A stretch of 64,000 nucleotides of DNA from the NCBI GenBank assembly GCA_035873375.1, contig JAYWMQ010000043.1, positions 1-64,000 of the forward strand, written 5' to 3'. Made by a program: the position numbers and the translations under genes. The stretch comes from Nitrospirota bacterium. GTDB taxonomy: Bacteria > Nitrospirota > Thermodesulfovibrionia > Thermodesulfovibrionales > JdFR-85. The notes below the pieces were generated by a model, which was given only the letters and a program-made list of their open reading frames with translations, made no database searches and was not told where the DNA came from. This document shows, one piece after another, positions 41,466-49,687 of this stretch (positions are counted from its first letter, which is position 1; every line of letters begins with the position of its first letter).

Positions 41466-44400
41466 GAGGAGCAGTCAAGTGGATGGCCAGCAATCATGTG
41501 GCCGCCAACCTTCTCATGATAATCCTGGTGGTCGGTGGTCTGATCAGGATTTCTTCGATCAAGCAGGAGGTCTTTCCCGAGATCAGCCTGGACACAATTC
41601 AGGTCACCGTGACTTATCCCGGTGCCGGCCCCGAGGAGGTGGAAGAAGGGATACTTCTTCAGATTGAAGAGAACCTTACGGGTGTGGAGGGGATCAAGGA
41701 GATCAGGTCTGTGGCCAAGGAGGGGGTTGGTACGGTTAGGGCCGAGCTTCTGCCAGGGGAGGACCCTGATCTGAAGCTTCAGGAGATAAAGAGCGAGGTG
41801 GACCGGATTATCACCTTTCCGGTGGATGCCGAGAAACCCGTGATTACCAAGCTCCTTAACCGCTTTGAAGTGATTTCGGTTGTGGTCTACGGTGACGCCT
41901 CGGACAGGACACTGAGGGAGCAGGCCGAGATTATCCGTGAAGAACTGCTTGCACATCCGGAGATTACCCAGGTTGAACTCAGTGGTGTGCGGCCTTACGA
42001 GATTGCCGTTGAGATCCCGGAGGAAAACCTTCGGCGCTACAATGTAACAATGGAGCAGGTGGCTCAACAGGTGAGACTGGCTTCCATTGACCTGCCGGGA
42101 GGTACAATCAAGACCCGGGGTTCCGAGATCCTTCTGCGCACAAAGGGACGCCGTCATTACGGGCCTGAATATGCCGATATAATCGTGCTCACGAGGCCTG
42201 ACGGCACGAGGGTAAGGCTTGGGGATATAGCAAAAGTAAAGGATGCCTTTGCCGATACCGGGATGTTTGCCAGGTTTGACGGTAAACCTGCAGCCATGGT
42301 GAAGGTTTTTCGGGTAGGGGAGCAGAAACCGATCAGGATCTCCGAGGTTGTAAAGAAGTATGTGGAGCAGAAGAGAGGCTTCCTGCCCGATTCTTTGAAG
42401 ATTGCCACCTGGAACGACACCTCGGAACTGCTGCACAGCCGCATGAACCTGCTGGAAAAAAACGCCTTTCTCGGTCTGACCCTGGTGATTATTATTCTCG
42501 GGCTCTTTCTCGAGATCCGGCTGGCCCTGTGGGTCATGCTCGGCATTCCCATATCCTTTCTCGGAGCTTTGCTCCTCTTTCCTTACATGGACGTATCCAT
42601 AAATATGATATCCCTGTTTGCCTTTATCCTGGCACTGGGAATCCTGGTGGATGATGCCATCATAGTAGGAGAAAATATATATGAGCAGCGTCAGAAGGGC
42701 AAGCCCTATCTTCAGGCAGCGATAGACGGTGCCCTTGAAGTGGCTGTTCCTGTAACGTTTTCGGTCCTGACCACTGTGGCGGCCTTTCTCCCCCTGGTCT
42801 TTGTCAGCGGCATGATGGGGAAGTTTATCAGGGTTATTCCTCTGGTGGTGATCTCGCTGATGCTCCTGTCGCTTATAGAATCCCTTTTTGTGCTGCCGGC
42901 CCATCTGGCCATGGGAGGACCACGTCCGGTGTCGCGCGGCCTGATCGGTGCTATCGACCGGGTCCGTACCGGCTTTGGCAGGAAGCTTGACAGGTTTATA
43001 GCCGGTCCATACCAGCGTTTTCTGAGTCTCTGCCTGAGAAACCGTTATACCACTATAGCGGCAGGTATTGCCGTCCTGCTGTTAACCGTGGGAATTGTCA
43101 AGGGGGGGATTCTGAAGTTCCATTTCATGCCTGTTGTGGATGGTGATGTGATTACCGTTTCGTTGAAGATGTCTCCCGGAACACCTGTAGAGGAGACTGC
43201 GAGGGTGCAGAAATTCCTTGAAGAGAAGGCCATGGAGGTGGTGGCTGAGTATGACAGGGAACGTCCCGGGGGCGACTCCATTCTGCGGGATGTCTATGCC
43301 GTGGTGGGGGGCACCATGATTGAGGCAGGAAATGTGGGGTCAAGTGTTGACTCCAGGACTCATCTCTCTGATATGGCCCTTTTTCTGAAACAGAGCGAGG
43401 AGCGGGGCATTCCAGCGGTAGAGATTGCAAATCGGTGGCGCACAAAGGTGGGTGAGGTTCCGGGTGTGGAATCGATTGTGTTTACGTCCAATGTGGTTCG
43501 GATGGGCGCCAATATTGATATACAGCTTGCCCACGAGGACTTTGGAGTCCTGGACCTCGCCTCGGAGCGGATTAAAGAGGCCCTGGCCCAATACCCGGGT
43601 GTCGGAGATATAGGGGACAATTATTTTAAGGGGAAACGGGAACTCAAGTTCCGCCTTACCCCTGAGGCCCGTACCCTCGGGGTTACGGAGGAGGACCTGG
43701 GCCGGCAGGTCCGGGGGGCCTTTTACGGGGCCGAGGCCCTGAGATTCCAGCGCGGGCGCAATGAGGTCAAGGTCGTTGTCCGATACCCTGAAGAGGATCG
43801 AAAGAGCCTTTGGGACCTGAAGTCAATGAGGATCCGGACTCCGGATGGAGGGGAGCTTCCTCTGACCAGGGCAGCCTATATTACGGAGGGACGGGGCTTC
43901 AGTGAAATCAACCGGACAGACAGGAAACGTGTAATCAATGTCACGGCAAGCGTGGATGATAAGACAGCCAATGCCGAGGAGATACTTTTTGACCTCAAAC
44001 AGGGCATTCTCAGCAAGATGGCCAATGATTATCCGGGCCTGACTTTTGATATGGGAGGAGAGGAAAAGGAGCGGATAGAATCCATGGGGAGTATGGTGCA
44101 GGGGTTTATGCTTGCCCTGCTCGGCATGTATGCCCTGCTTGCCATCCCTTTTAAAAGTTACAGCCAGCCCCTGCTGATAATGGCGGCTATTCCTTTCGGT
44201 ATGGTGGGCGCTGTTGCCGGGCACCTGATAATGGGGTTCAAGCTGAGCATCCTCAGCATTTTTGGTATCGTTGCCCTTTCAGGGGTTGTTGTCAATGATT
44301 CTCTCCTTCTGATTGACAAGGTGAACAGGAACCGGCAGGAAGGTGCTGAACTCTTTCAGGCCGTGGTTGATGGCTGCAAGCGGAGGTTCCGGCCGATCCT

Positions 44401-44650
44401 CCTGACGTCTCTAACAACATTTTTCGGACTGATGCCCATGATACTGGAGACGAGCGTGCAGGCCCAGTTCCTTATCCCCATGGCCATCAGCCTTGCCTTC
44501 GGGATATTGTTTGCTACAGGGATTACACTGCTGCTTATCCCTTCTCTTTATCTTGTCCTGGAAGATGTGCATAAACTCTTCAGGCTGCGCTCCATTCATA
44601 CAGCTTCCCGTGATGAAATTGAAGAGAGTGAAGGTGCTCCCCGGTCATGA
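41462..44650 (+). CDS. RND family efflux pump permease (AcrB/HAE-type)
   Basis: A 1062-residue inner-membrane antiporter. It has 12 membrane helices in two halves with two large periplasmic loops. TYPGAGPEEVEEGILLQIEE is the N-terminal loop signature. FAFILALGILVDDAIIVGENIYE in helix 4 carries the proton-relay Asp pair and VALSGVVVNDSLLLIDKVN is the matching helix 10 motif. The pattern is close to the hydrophobe/amphiphile group, with a less specific match to MdtB/C. It is the last gene of the tetR-omf-mfp-rnd operon. Substrate unknown. CGN-rich codon use sets it apart from neighbours. Confidence 0.96.
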   Translation: MRGAVKWMASNHVAANLLMIILVVGGLIRISSIKQEVFPEISLDTIQVTVTYPGAGPEEVEEGILLQIEENLTGVEGIKEIRSVAKEGVGTVRAELLPGEDPDLKLQEIKSEVDRIITFPVDAEKPVITKLLNRFEVISVVVYGDASDRTLREQAEIIREELLAHPEITQVELSGVRPYEIAVEIPEENLRRYNVTMEQVAQQVRLASIDLPGGTIKTRGSEILLRTKGRRHYGPEYADIIVLTRPDGTRVRLGDIAKVKDAFADTGMFARFDGKPAAMVKVFRVGEQKPIRISEVVKKYVEQKRGFLPDSLKIATWNDTSELLHSRMNLLEKNAFLGLTLVIIILGLFLEIRLALWVMLGIPISFLGALLLFPYMDVSINMISLFAFILALGILVDDAIIVGENIYEQRQKGKPYLQAAIDGALEVAVPVTFSVLTTVAAFLPLVFVSGMMGKFIRVIPLVVISLMLLSLIESLFVLPAHLAMGGPRPVSRGLIGAIDRVRTGFGRKLDRFIAGPYQRFLSLCLRNRYTTIAAGIAVLLLTVGIVKGGILKFHFMPVVDGDVITVSLKMSPGTPVEETARVQKFLEEKAMEVVAEYDRERPGGDSILRDVYAVVGGTMIEAGNVGSSVDSRTHLSDMALFLKQSEERGIPAVEIANRWRTKVGEVPGVESIVFTSNVVRMGANIDIQLAHEDFGVLDLASERIKEALAQYPGVGDIGDNYFKGKRELKFRLTPEARTLGVTEEDLGRQVRGAFYGAEALRFQRGRNEVKVVVRYPEEDRKSLWDLKSMRIRTPDGGELPLTRAAYITEGRGFSEINRTDRKRVINVTASVDDKTANAEEILFDLKQGILSKMANDYPGLTFDMGGEEKERIESMGSMVQGFMLALLGMYALLAIPFKSYSQPLLIMAAIPFGMVGAVAGHLIMGFKLSILSIFGIVALSGVVVNDSLLLIDKVNRNRQEGAELFQAVVDGCKRRFRPILLTSLTTFFGLMPMILETSVQAQFLIPMAISLAFGILFATGITLLLIPSLYLVLEDVHKLFRLRSIHTASRDEIEESEGAPRS

Positions 44651-45922
44651 TTCATCTGTCCCGGGAGTTGTAACCCTGTTGCAAGGATTTTTCCCTCTCG
44701 TAAACCTGTATACCCTGTTGCGGCCCCCGTTTTTTGCGCAATACAGGGCCCGGTCCGCTGCTTTTATCAGTTCGTCTTTCGTATCAGCGTCTTCCGGAAA
44801 AGAGGCTATTCCGATACTTATGGTTAGCGAGACGGGTTTGCCCTCTACGAAAAAGGGGTGGCTTGCCACTGAAGAGCGCAGTCTTTCCGCTACCAGTTCA
44901 GCCTGTTTTAATGGCGTATCAGGGAGAATTACAGTAAATTCCTCTCCCCCGTATCTTGCAGGTATATCTACACTTCGGACAAGGTTTCTGATAAGTCTTC
45001 CAATGGTTCTCAGGGCCTCATCCCCTGACATGTGACCGTAGGTATCATTGAATCGTTTGAAGTGGTCGATGTCTGTCATGAGGAGAGAAAGCGTTTTTGT
45101 GTATCGTTTTGCCCTCAGAAATTCGTGATCAAGGCGGTTGTGGAATTCCCTGTAGTTATATAGTCCGGTAAGGCCGTCGTGGGTGGCAAGTTCCTGCACC
45201 TTTTCATAAAGCCTGGCCTTTTCAATACGCAGTCCGAGGTAGTTCCCGATTGACGAGAAGATGTTAACATCAGAGGTGAGATGCAGATAACCAGGGGGGA
45301 CAAAATACAGATAAATGAGACCCAGAACCTTGTCCCCTGACTTCAGTGGAATGCTGACATGGGCATGGTCCTCCTCCTTGCAGGCCGGGAGCATTCCCCC
45401 GTGATGTGTTTCAGCCCGGCAGTAAGGGATTATATCGACTTCCCCGGATTGTGCAACCATGCCGCATATGCACTTACCCAGGGCTACCCTTCCCCTGCAG
45501 CCCAGGGCTTCAGGGGAAATTCCGGAGGATGTGAAGTGAACGAGTTCTTCAGTAGCTTCATCGATGAGGAATATGCCCCCGCTTATCTTCACCTCCCTGC
45601 CCACAGCCTTTTCCAGGGATTCAAGGGAGCTGATAATGACTTGAAGACTGTACTTAAGGATGTCCTTGATGCTGAGGTGCTTACTTGCTACTGCAATAAT
45701 TTCGTTAAAGGCCTTCAGTTCCCTTATCTCCAAACCCTTCTTCAGGATCACCTCTGACCTTTTGGAAAGTTCGTTGAGAAGTCTCTCCTGTTCCCTGATG
45801 CTGGATAGTAACAGCTTTTCGTTTATTTCCGTCAGTCTTTTAACTTCCTCGAGCTCGAGTTTCAGTCCTCTGATTTCCCGGTCTTTTCTTGTCAAGTCAT
45901 TATCTTTTCCGTGGTCTTTCAT
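44645..45922 (-). CDS. Diguanylate cyclase with GAF domain
   Basis: A 425-residue protein. A coiled coil (about 5-55) leads into a GAF domain (about 75-235), with cysteines in CRGRVALGKCICGM and CRAE that could bind metal or sense redox. The GGDEF domain (about 265-415) has DGLTGLYNYREF, the metal-binding DIDHFKRFNDTYGH and an active GGEEF site in ARYGGEEFTV, so it should make cyclic di-GMP. No RxxD inhibitory site was recognised with confidence. I start at ATG 45922 (AGGA upstream), just after the V4R gene's stop; a longer frame would overlap that gene. Its end overlaps the RND gene by 6 bp. Confidence 0.94.
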   Translation of the reverse strand: MKDHGKDNDLTRKDREIRGLKLELEEVKRLTEINEKLLLSSIREQERLLNELSKRSEVILKKGLEIRELKAFNEIIAVASKHLSIKDILKYSLQVIISSLESLEKAVGREVKISGGIFLIDEATEELVHFTSSGISPEALGCRGRVALGKCICGMVAQSGEVDIIPYCRAETHHGGMLPACKEEDHAHVSIPLKSGDKVLGLIYLYFVPPGYLHLTSDVNIFSSIGNYLGLRIEKARLYEKVQELATHDGLTGLYNYREFHNRLDHEFLRAKRYTKTLSLLMTDIDHFKRFNDTYGHMSGDEALRTIGRLIRNLVRSVDIPARYGGEEFTVILPDTPLKQAELVAERLRSSVASHPFFVEGKPVSLTISIGIASFPEDADTKDELIKAADRALYCAKNGGRNRVYRFTRGKNPCNRVTTPGTDES

Positions 45923-45941
45923 GGAATCCTGACATTCAGAT

Positions 45942-46397
45942 TCATAACAGATGGATCTGGAATTCGCAGTGGTCAAAGCCTGATGTATGGCTCTTGGTCT
46001 GAACACCCTTTGTGGGCCTTTTCAGTACCCTCTCCATGGCTCCCGCAATAATTCCCCCTTCAAAATGGCAGATCATCCTGCCAATATCGGGCAGGCCGGA
46101 GCAGGTTATGCATTCATCAACTCTCACAACAACTTTGTCGTCAGATGATTCCACAACCGTAAGAATGCCGATCTTCAGCTTTTTAAGGAGTGCGGCAAGT
46201 TCATCGGTCGTGTTTACGTCAAGCTCAACGCCGAGTTCTTTTCCGGCCAGATACAGGGTATAACCTGAGCCTTCGCCCAGGATGCTATACATTCCGATTA
46301 TTCTCAGCAGACGGAATACCTCAACCGGAACCTCATCGCCAAGAGTTGGCCTTTCTGTTTTACTGATATCCTCAAGTCTCACTTTTTTAATGTCCAT
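45942..46397 (-). CDS. V4R domain sensor protein
   Basis: A 151-residue protein of the V4R (4-vinyl reductase) domain family, which binds small hydrophobic ligands or cofactors in regulators and in bacteriochlorophyll enzymes. The hallmark pattern is CITCSGLPDIGRMICHFEGGIIAGAME (about 96-122), followed near the C-terminus by a Cys-containing HCEFQIH. AAGGTGA lies before the ATG. It is immediately upstream of the diguanylate cyclase on the same strand (19 bp), so it may sense a signal that controls cyclic di-GMP output. Confidence 0.85.
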   Translation of the reverse strand: MDIKKVRLEDISKTERPTLGDEVPVEVFRLLRIIGMYSILGEGSGYTLYLAGKELGVELDVNTTDELAALLKKLKIGILTVVESSDDKVVVRVDECITCSGLPDIGRMICHFEGGIIAGAMERVLKRPTKGVQTKSHTSGFDHCEFQIHLL

Positions 46398-46429
46398 CGT
46401 TCACCTTCTGTTTCTGAGTTTAAGTTGCA

Positions 46430-47320
46430 TTAGCTTTTCTTCCCAACCAATACCGGGCATTGACTGTGGCTGAGTATCCTTCTTGATACGCTGCCCATCA
46501 TTCCCTTTATTCCCTTAAGACCCCTGCACCCGACAGCAATCAGGTCCGCTCCAAATACACCCGCTGCGTTGAGTATCTCTATTGAGGGGTCTCCAATCTT
46601 TGTAATCCCCTCAATTTTTGAAAATCTCTTGTTCAGGTATGGCCGGGCTTGCTCAATAATTCCGGACGATTCCTCAAACTCCATTGTCCTGGCCTTTGCC
46701 ACTTCTTCCTTGATCTTATCATTTATTTCCATAATAAACCGTTCCGGTATATCAGAAATGGCTGAACGGATTACATTCATAATTATCAGCTCGGTATCAT
46801 CAGGGAACGGAATCGAGGCAAGAAATGCAGCAGTTGCATGAGCTGAATCAGAACCGTCCGTGGCAAGGAGGATTCTCATCCTTGCAGGTATCTCCCGGAG
46901 GGGAGGTTTGGTTACAAGGACGGGCTTTGGTGAATTTATTGCAACCGACCTGGTTACACTCCCAATGAAAAGCGATTTAACACCCTTTATTCCACGTGCA
47001 CCCATGACTATCAGGTCAACATCGGAAGCCACTGCTGCTTCGATAATTGCCTTGTCAGGAAAACCTTCGACCAGTGCCGTGCTGATTCTTGCTTCTGCGG
47101 GTTTTAAAATATCGATTGCTGAATCAAGGATTTTTGGGGCGATCTTCTCTTTAAAATATTTAATGCTTATATAGTAGGATTCCCTGTCATCATGATAGGG
47201 GCCCCAGCTTAATACATGGAGGACGATAATCTCATCATCTGACGATAAGTTGAGCCTGGATAAGAATCCTGCCGCACCTTCTGAACATGCCGACCCGTCT
47301 GTGGCTAGCAATATCTTCAT
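46430..47320 (-). CDS. Tandem universal stress protein
   Basis: A 296-residue protein made of two UspA domains (about 1-140 and 148-296). Each starts with an ILLATDGS strand (residues 3-10 and about 149-156) and ends with the ATP-binding G-x2-G-x9-G-S/T motif: GARGIKGVKSLFIGSVTRS and GCRGLKGIKGMMGSVSRR. Tandem Usps bind ATP and help in stress survival. AGGG precedes the ATG. It is followed by the V4R gene after 32 bp on the same strand, so Usp, V4R and diguanylate cyclase may share a transcript. Confidence 0.95.
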   Translation of the reverse strand: MKILLATDGSACSEGAAGFLSRLNLSSDDEIIVLHVLSWGPYHDDRESYYISIKYFKEKIAPKILDSAIDILKPAEARISTALVEGFPDKAIIEAAVASDVDLIVMGARGIKGVKSLFIGSVTRSVAINSPKPVLVTKPPLREIPARMRILLATDGSDSAHATAAFLASIPFPDDTELIIMNVIRSAISDIPERFIMEINDKIKEEVAKARTMEFEESSGIIEQARPYLNKRFSKIEGITKIGDPSIEILNAAGVFGADLIAVGCRGLKGIKGMMGSVSRRILSHSQCPVLVGKKS

Positions 47321-47594
47321 CTTTCCCTCCTGTTAACCTGTTTATCTATTTTAATCATAGCACACACTTTAGCTGATGACAAGAATACAGGTGATAAAAG
47401 GATATGGTATCATTATACTCCACGCTATATTTCGTTTCTGCTTGCCGGGGCAAGGTTATTGAACCGGCAAACAAATAAACAGTTTCAAGCGGGTCAAAAG
47501 TTTTTTGTACAAACAGAAAATAACGATATATGTCATTCTGAATTTATTTCAGAATCTCTATTGTCTGGTTACACCATAGAAAGAGGGTAGAAAA

Positions 47595-48650
47595 ATGGCA
47601 AAGGTAGTGGTTGGAATGAGCGGAGGAGTCGACTCCTCTGTTACGGCATATTTACTCAGGGAGCAGGGCCATGAAGTGGCAGGGGTAAGCTTTATGCTGT
47701 GGGAGGCCCGGGAGAGGACAGACTTCAGGACGTGTTGCTCACTTGAGGCGATAAATGGGGCTGCTGAGACAGCAAAGGCACTCGGGATTACTCACAGGGT
47801 GATTGATGTCAGGGGGGATTTTATAGATAAGGTCATAGAGCCCTTTGTCGATGGTTATCTGCACGGGATAACCCCAAATCCCTGTGTGCTCTGTAATCTC
47901 CATATCAAGTTTCCTTATCTTCTGAAAGAGGCCGGGAGTATCGGCGCTGAATTTATTTCCACAGGACATTATGCAAGGGTGGAGAGGGTTGACGGGCATT
48001 GTCTCCTGAAAAAAGGGGTTGATCCGGTCAAGGACCAGACGTATTTTCTCTATGTGCTGAATCAGGGTACCCTGTCCAGGCTGCTCTTCCCCCTGGGACT
48101 TTATACAAAAGAGCGTGTGAGGGATATTGCAAGGGGACTGAAACTGCCGGCTGCGCAAAGGCCCGAGAGTGTGGAGATATGCTTTATCCCGGAAGGTGAC
48201 TATCCATCTTTTATCAGTAATATCGTTCCTGAGGCAGTAAAACCAGGCCCGATTATAGGGCCTGACGGCAGTGTGCTGGGAACGCATAAAGGGATATTTA
48301 ATTATACCGTGGGACAGAGGCGGGGTCTTAATGTCTCTTCTGCCGATCCACTCTATGTGATAGGGATAGACCCTGGAAACAATGCAATTCATGTAGGGTC
48401 AAGGGCGATGGCGTTTAAAAGGGAGATGGAGGTAGGAGAGCTGAACTGGATTGCACCGCCTGTTAAGAGGGTTACGGCAAAGATTCGCTCCATGATGAGG
48501 GATGAGGCTGCAATGCTCTTAATGGAAGAGAGCGGGGATATTGTAAGACTGGTCTTTGACGAACCCCAATGGGCCCCTGCCCCCGGGCAGAATGCGGTTT
48601 TTTACGTGGGGGATGTGGTGCTTGGCGGGGGAATAATTCAGCGGGATTAA
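47595..48650 (+). CDS. mnmA: tRNA-specific 2-thiouridylase MnmA
   Basis: MnmA puts sulfur on U34 of tRNA-Glu, -Gln and -Lys. The 351-residue enzyme has the PP-loop GMSGGVDSSVTAYLL (about 8-22), the catalytic Cys in NPCVLCNLHIKF (about 97) and its partner in SVEICFIPEGDYPSFI (about 198), and the GQRRGL segment of the central domain. It stands alone between two leftward genes. The 274-bp upstream gap holds no gene and a 7-bp stem TTGCCGG/CCGGCAA at 47442-47470. Confidence 0.96.
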   Translation: MAKVVVGMSGGVDSSVTAYLLREQGHEVAGVSFMLWEARERTDFRTCCSLEAINGAAETAKALGITHRVIDVRGDFIDKVIEPFVDGYLHGITPNPCVLCNLHIKFPYLLKEAGSIGAEFISTGHYARVERVDGHCLLKKGVDPVKDQTYFLYVLNQGTLSRLLFPLGLYTKERVRDIARGLKLPAAQRPESVEICFIPEGDYPSFISNIVPEAVKPGPIIGPDGSVLGTHKGIFNYTVGQRRGLNVSSADPLYVIGIDPGNNAIHVGSRAMAFKREMEVGELNWIAPPVKRVTAKIRSMMRDEAAMLLMEESGDIVRLVFDEPQWAPAPGQNAVFYVGDVVLGGGIIQRD

Positions 48651-48660
48651 AGAAGAGAGC

Positions 48661-49371
48661 TTAATCTGTAAGCTCATCAATATCTTCAAACAGATCAGGG
48701 GATAACAGGAATGTATCCCCGTTTTCAGCTATCAGATTACCTGACACAAGCCTTTTTACAACTTTCGAGATTGATTCCCTTGACGCCCCGATTCTTTCAG
48801 CAATTTCCTTGTGAGTTCGTTTTTTGATCAGGTAGAAGCCGTTTTTTTTCTTTTTCCCCTCGTCTTTTATAAGCTTCATGAACAATTTGACCAATCTTTG
48901 ATGAACAGCAAGGAAGGCAAGGCTTTCCTCCCTTTCGGTTGCATTTCTCAGTCTCTGCACAAGAGACTTGAGGAGATCGATTGCAATCTCAGGGTCCTCT
49001 TTAATTGCATCAAGAAACCTGTTTCTCTCTAAAACTGCAAAGGTTGAATCCTCCTCTGCTATAACCGAAGCAGAGCGCGGATTGCCATCAATAAGGCTCA
49101 TTTCCCCAAAAAAATCACCCTGATTAAGGTCTGTCAGGACAAACTCATCACCTTCCTCACTCAATAAGGTTACTTTAACCTTGCCCTCGAGAATTATGTA
49201 CATATCGGTGCTCTTGTCAGTCTGATAGAATACGGTCTCTCCTGCATGAAAAGTGCGAATAGTGAAGTCATTAATTATCTGCTCCACACGTTTATCTGAA
49301 AGATTTCTGAATGCAGGAATTTCCTTCAGAAACTTCCCGACAAGAAGCTTGTCCTTTTCTTTTAAAATCAT
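48661..49371 (-). CDS. Crp/Fnr family transcription factor
   Basis: A 236-residue regulator with a cyclic-nucleotide-binding beta roll (about 20-140: AGETVFYQTDKSTDMYIILEGKVKV, GDFFGEMSLIDGNPRSASVIA) and a C-terminal winged helix (about 160-225) with THKEIAERIGASRESISKVVKRL. The phosphate-binding cassette resembles cAMP-binding Crp more than Fnr: FGEMSLIDGNPRSA has the Glu and Arg-Ser pattern and there is no N-terminal iron-sulfur cysteine set. A CHASE2 nucleotide cyclase is divergent from it, so that enzyme may supply its ligand. It converges on mnmA with a 10-bp gap. Confidence 0.94.
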   Translation of the reverse strand: MILKEKDKLLVGKFLKEIPAFRNLSDKRVEQIINDFTIRTFHAGETVFYQTDKSTDMYIILEGKVKVTLLSEEGDEFVLTDLNQGDFFGEMSLIDGNPRSASVIAEEDSTFAVLERNRFLDAIKEDPEIAIDLLKSLVQRLRNATEREESLAFLAVHQRLVKLFMKLIKDEGKKKKNGFYLIKKRTHKEIAERIGASRESISKVVKRLVSGNLIAENGDTFLLSPDLFEDIDELTD

Positions 49372-49483
49372 GGATTATACCTGCAATTTTTATTTGTATA
49401 TACCCAAATCCAGGGATAAATGCCTTTTGGAAGCGACATGTTCAAGACTTTTTATCGCTGGGGTCCCGGTACATAACGTGTCA

Positions 49484-49530
49484 GTTAATCTTAACAGGTT
49501 CTTGACATCAAAAATTCGATATGATACCTT
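49484..49530 (+). promoter_or_regulatory. Candidate promoter and palindrome upstream of the CHASE2 cyclase
   Basis: The 316-bp divergent gap 49372-49687 has no gene. A 12-bp palindrome GTTAA-TC-TTAAC at 49484-49495 lies just upstream of TTGACA (49502-49507), which is 17 bp from TACCTT (49525-49530). The palindrome could bind the divergent Crp/Fnr-type regulator. Consensus matching only. Confidence 0.35.
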
Positions 49531-49687
49531 ACATCTTAAAGATAAACTTGTTTTTTTACCATATATTGGAATTTGTTGCACAAACATAAAAAATAGCCGT
49601 ATCTCTAAAAATAAATCTATATAAGTATAGTATATCATATCGACTCTTCTATAATAGGGTTTAGGTCGTCAGAATAAAAAAATATAA

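Noticed and set aside
41150-42904. 584-codon leftward open frame opposite the efflux adaptor and pump genes
   Set aside because: Long but antisense to two clearly recognised genes, with Gln/His/Arg-rich composition and no domain; a shadow of GC-rich codon use.
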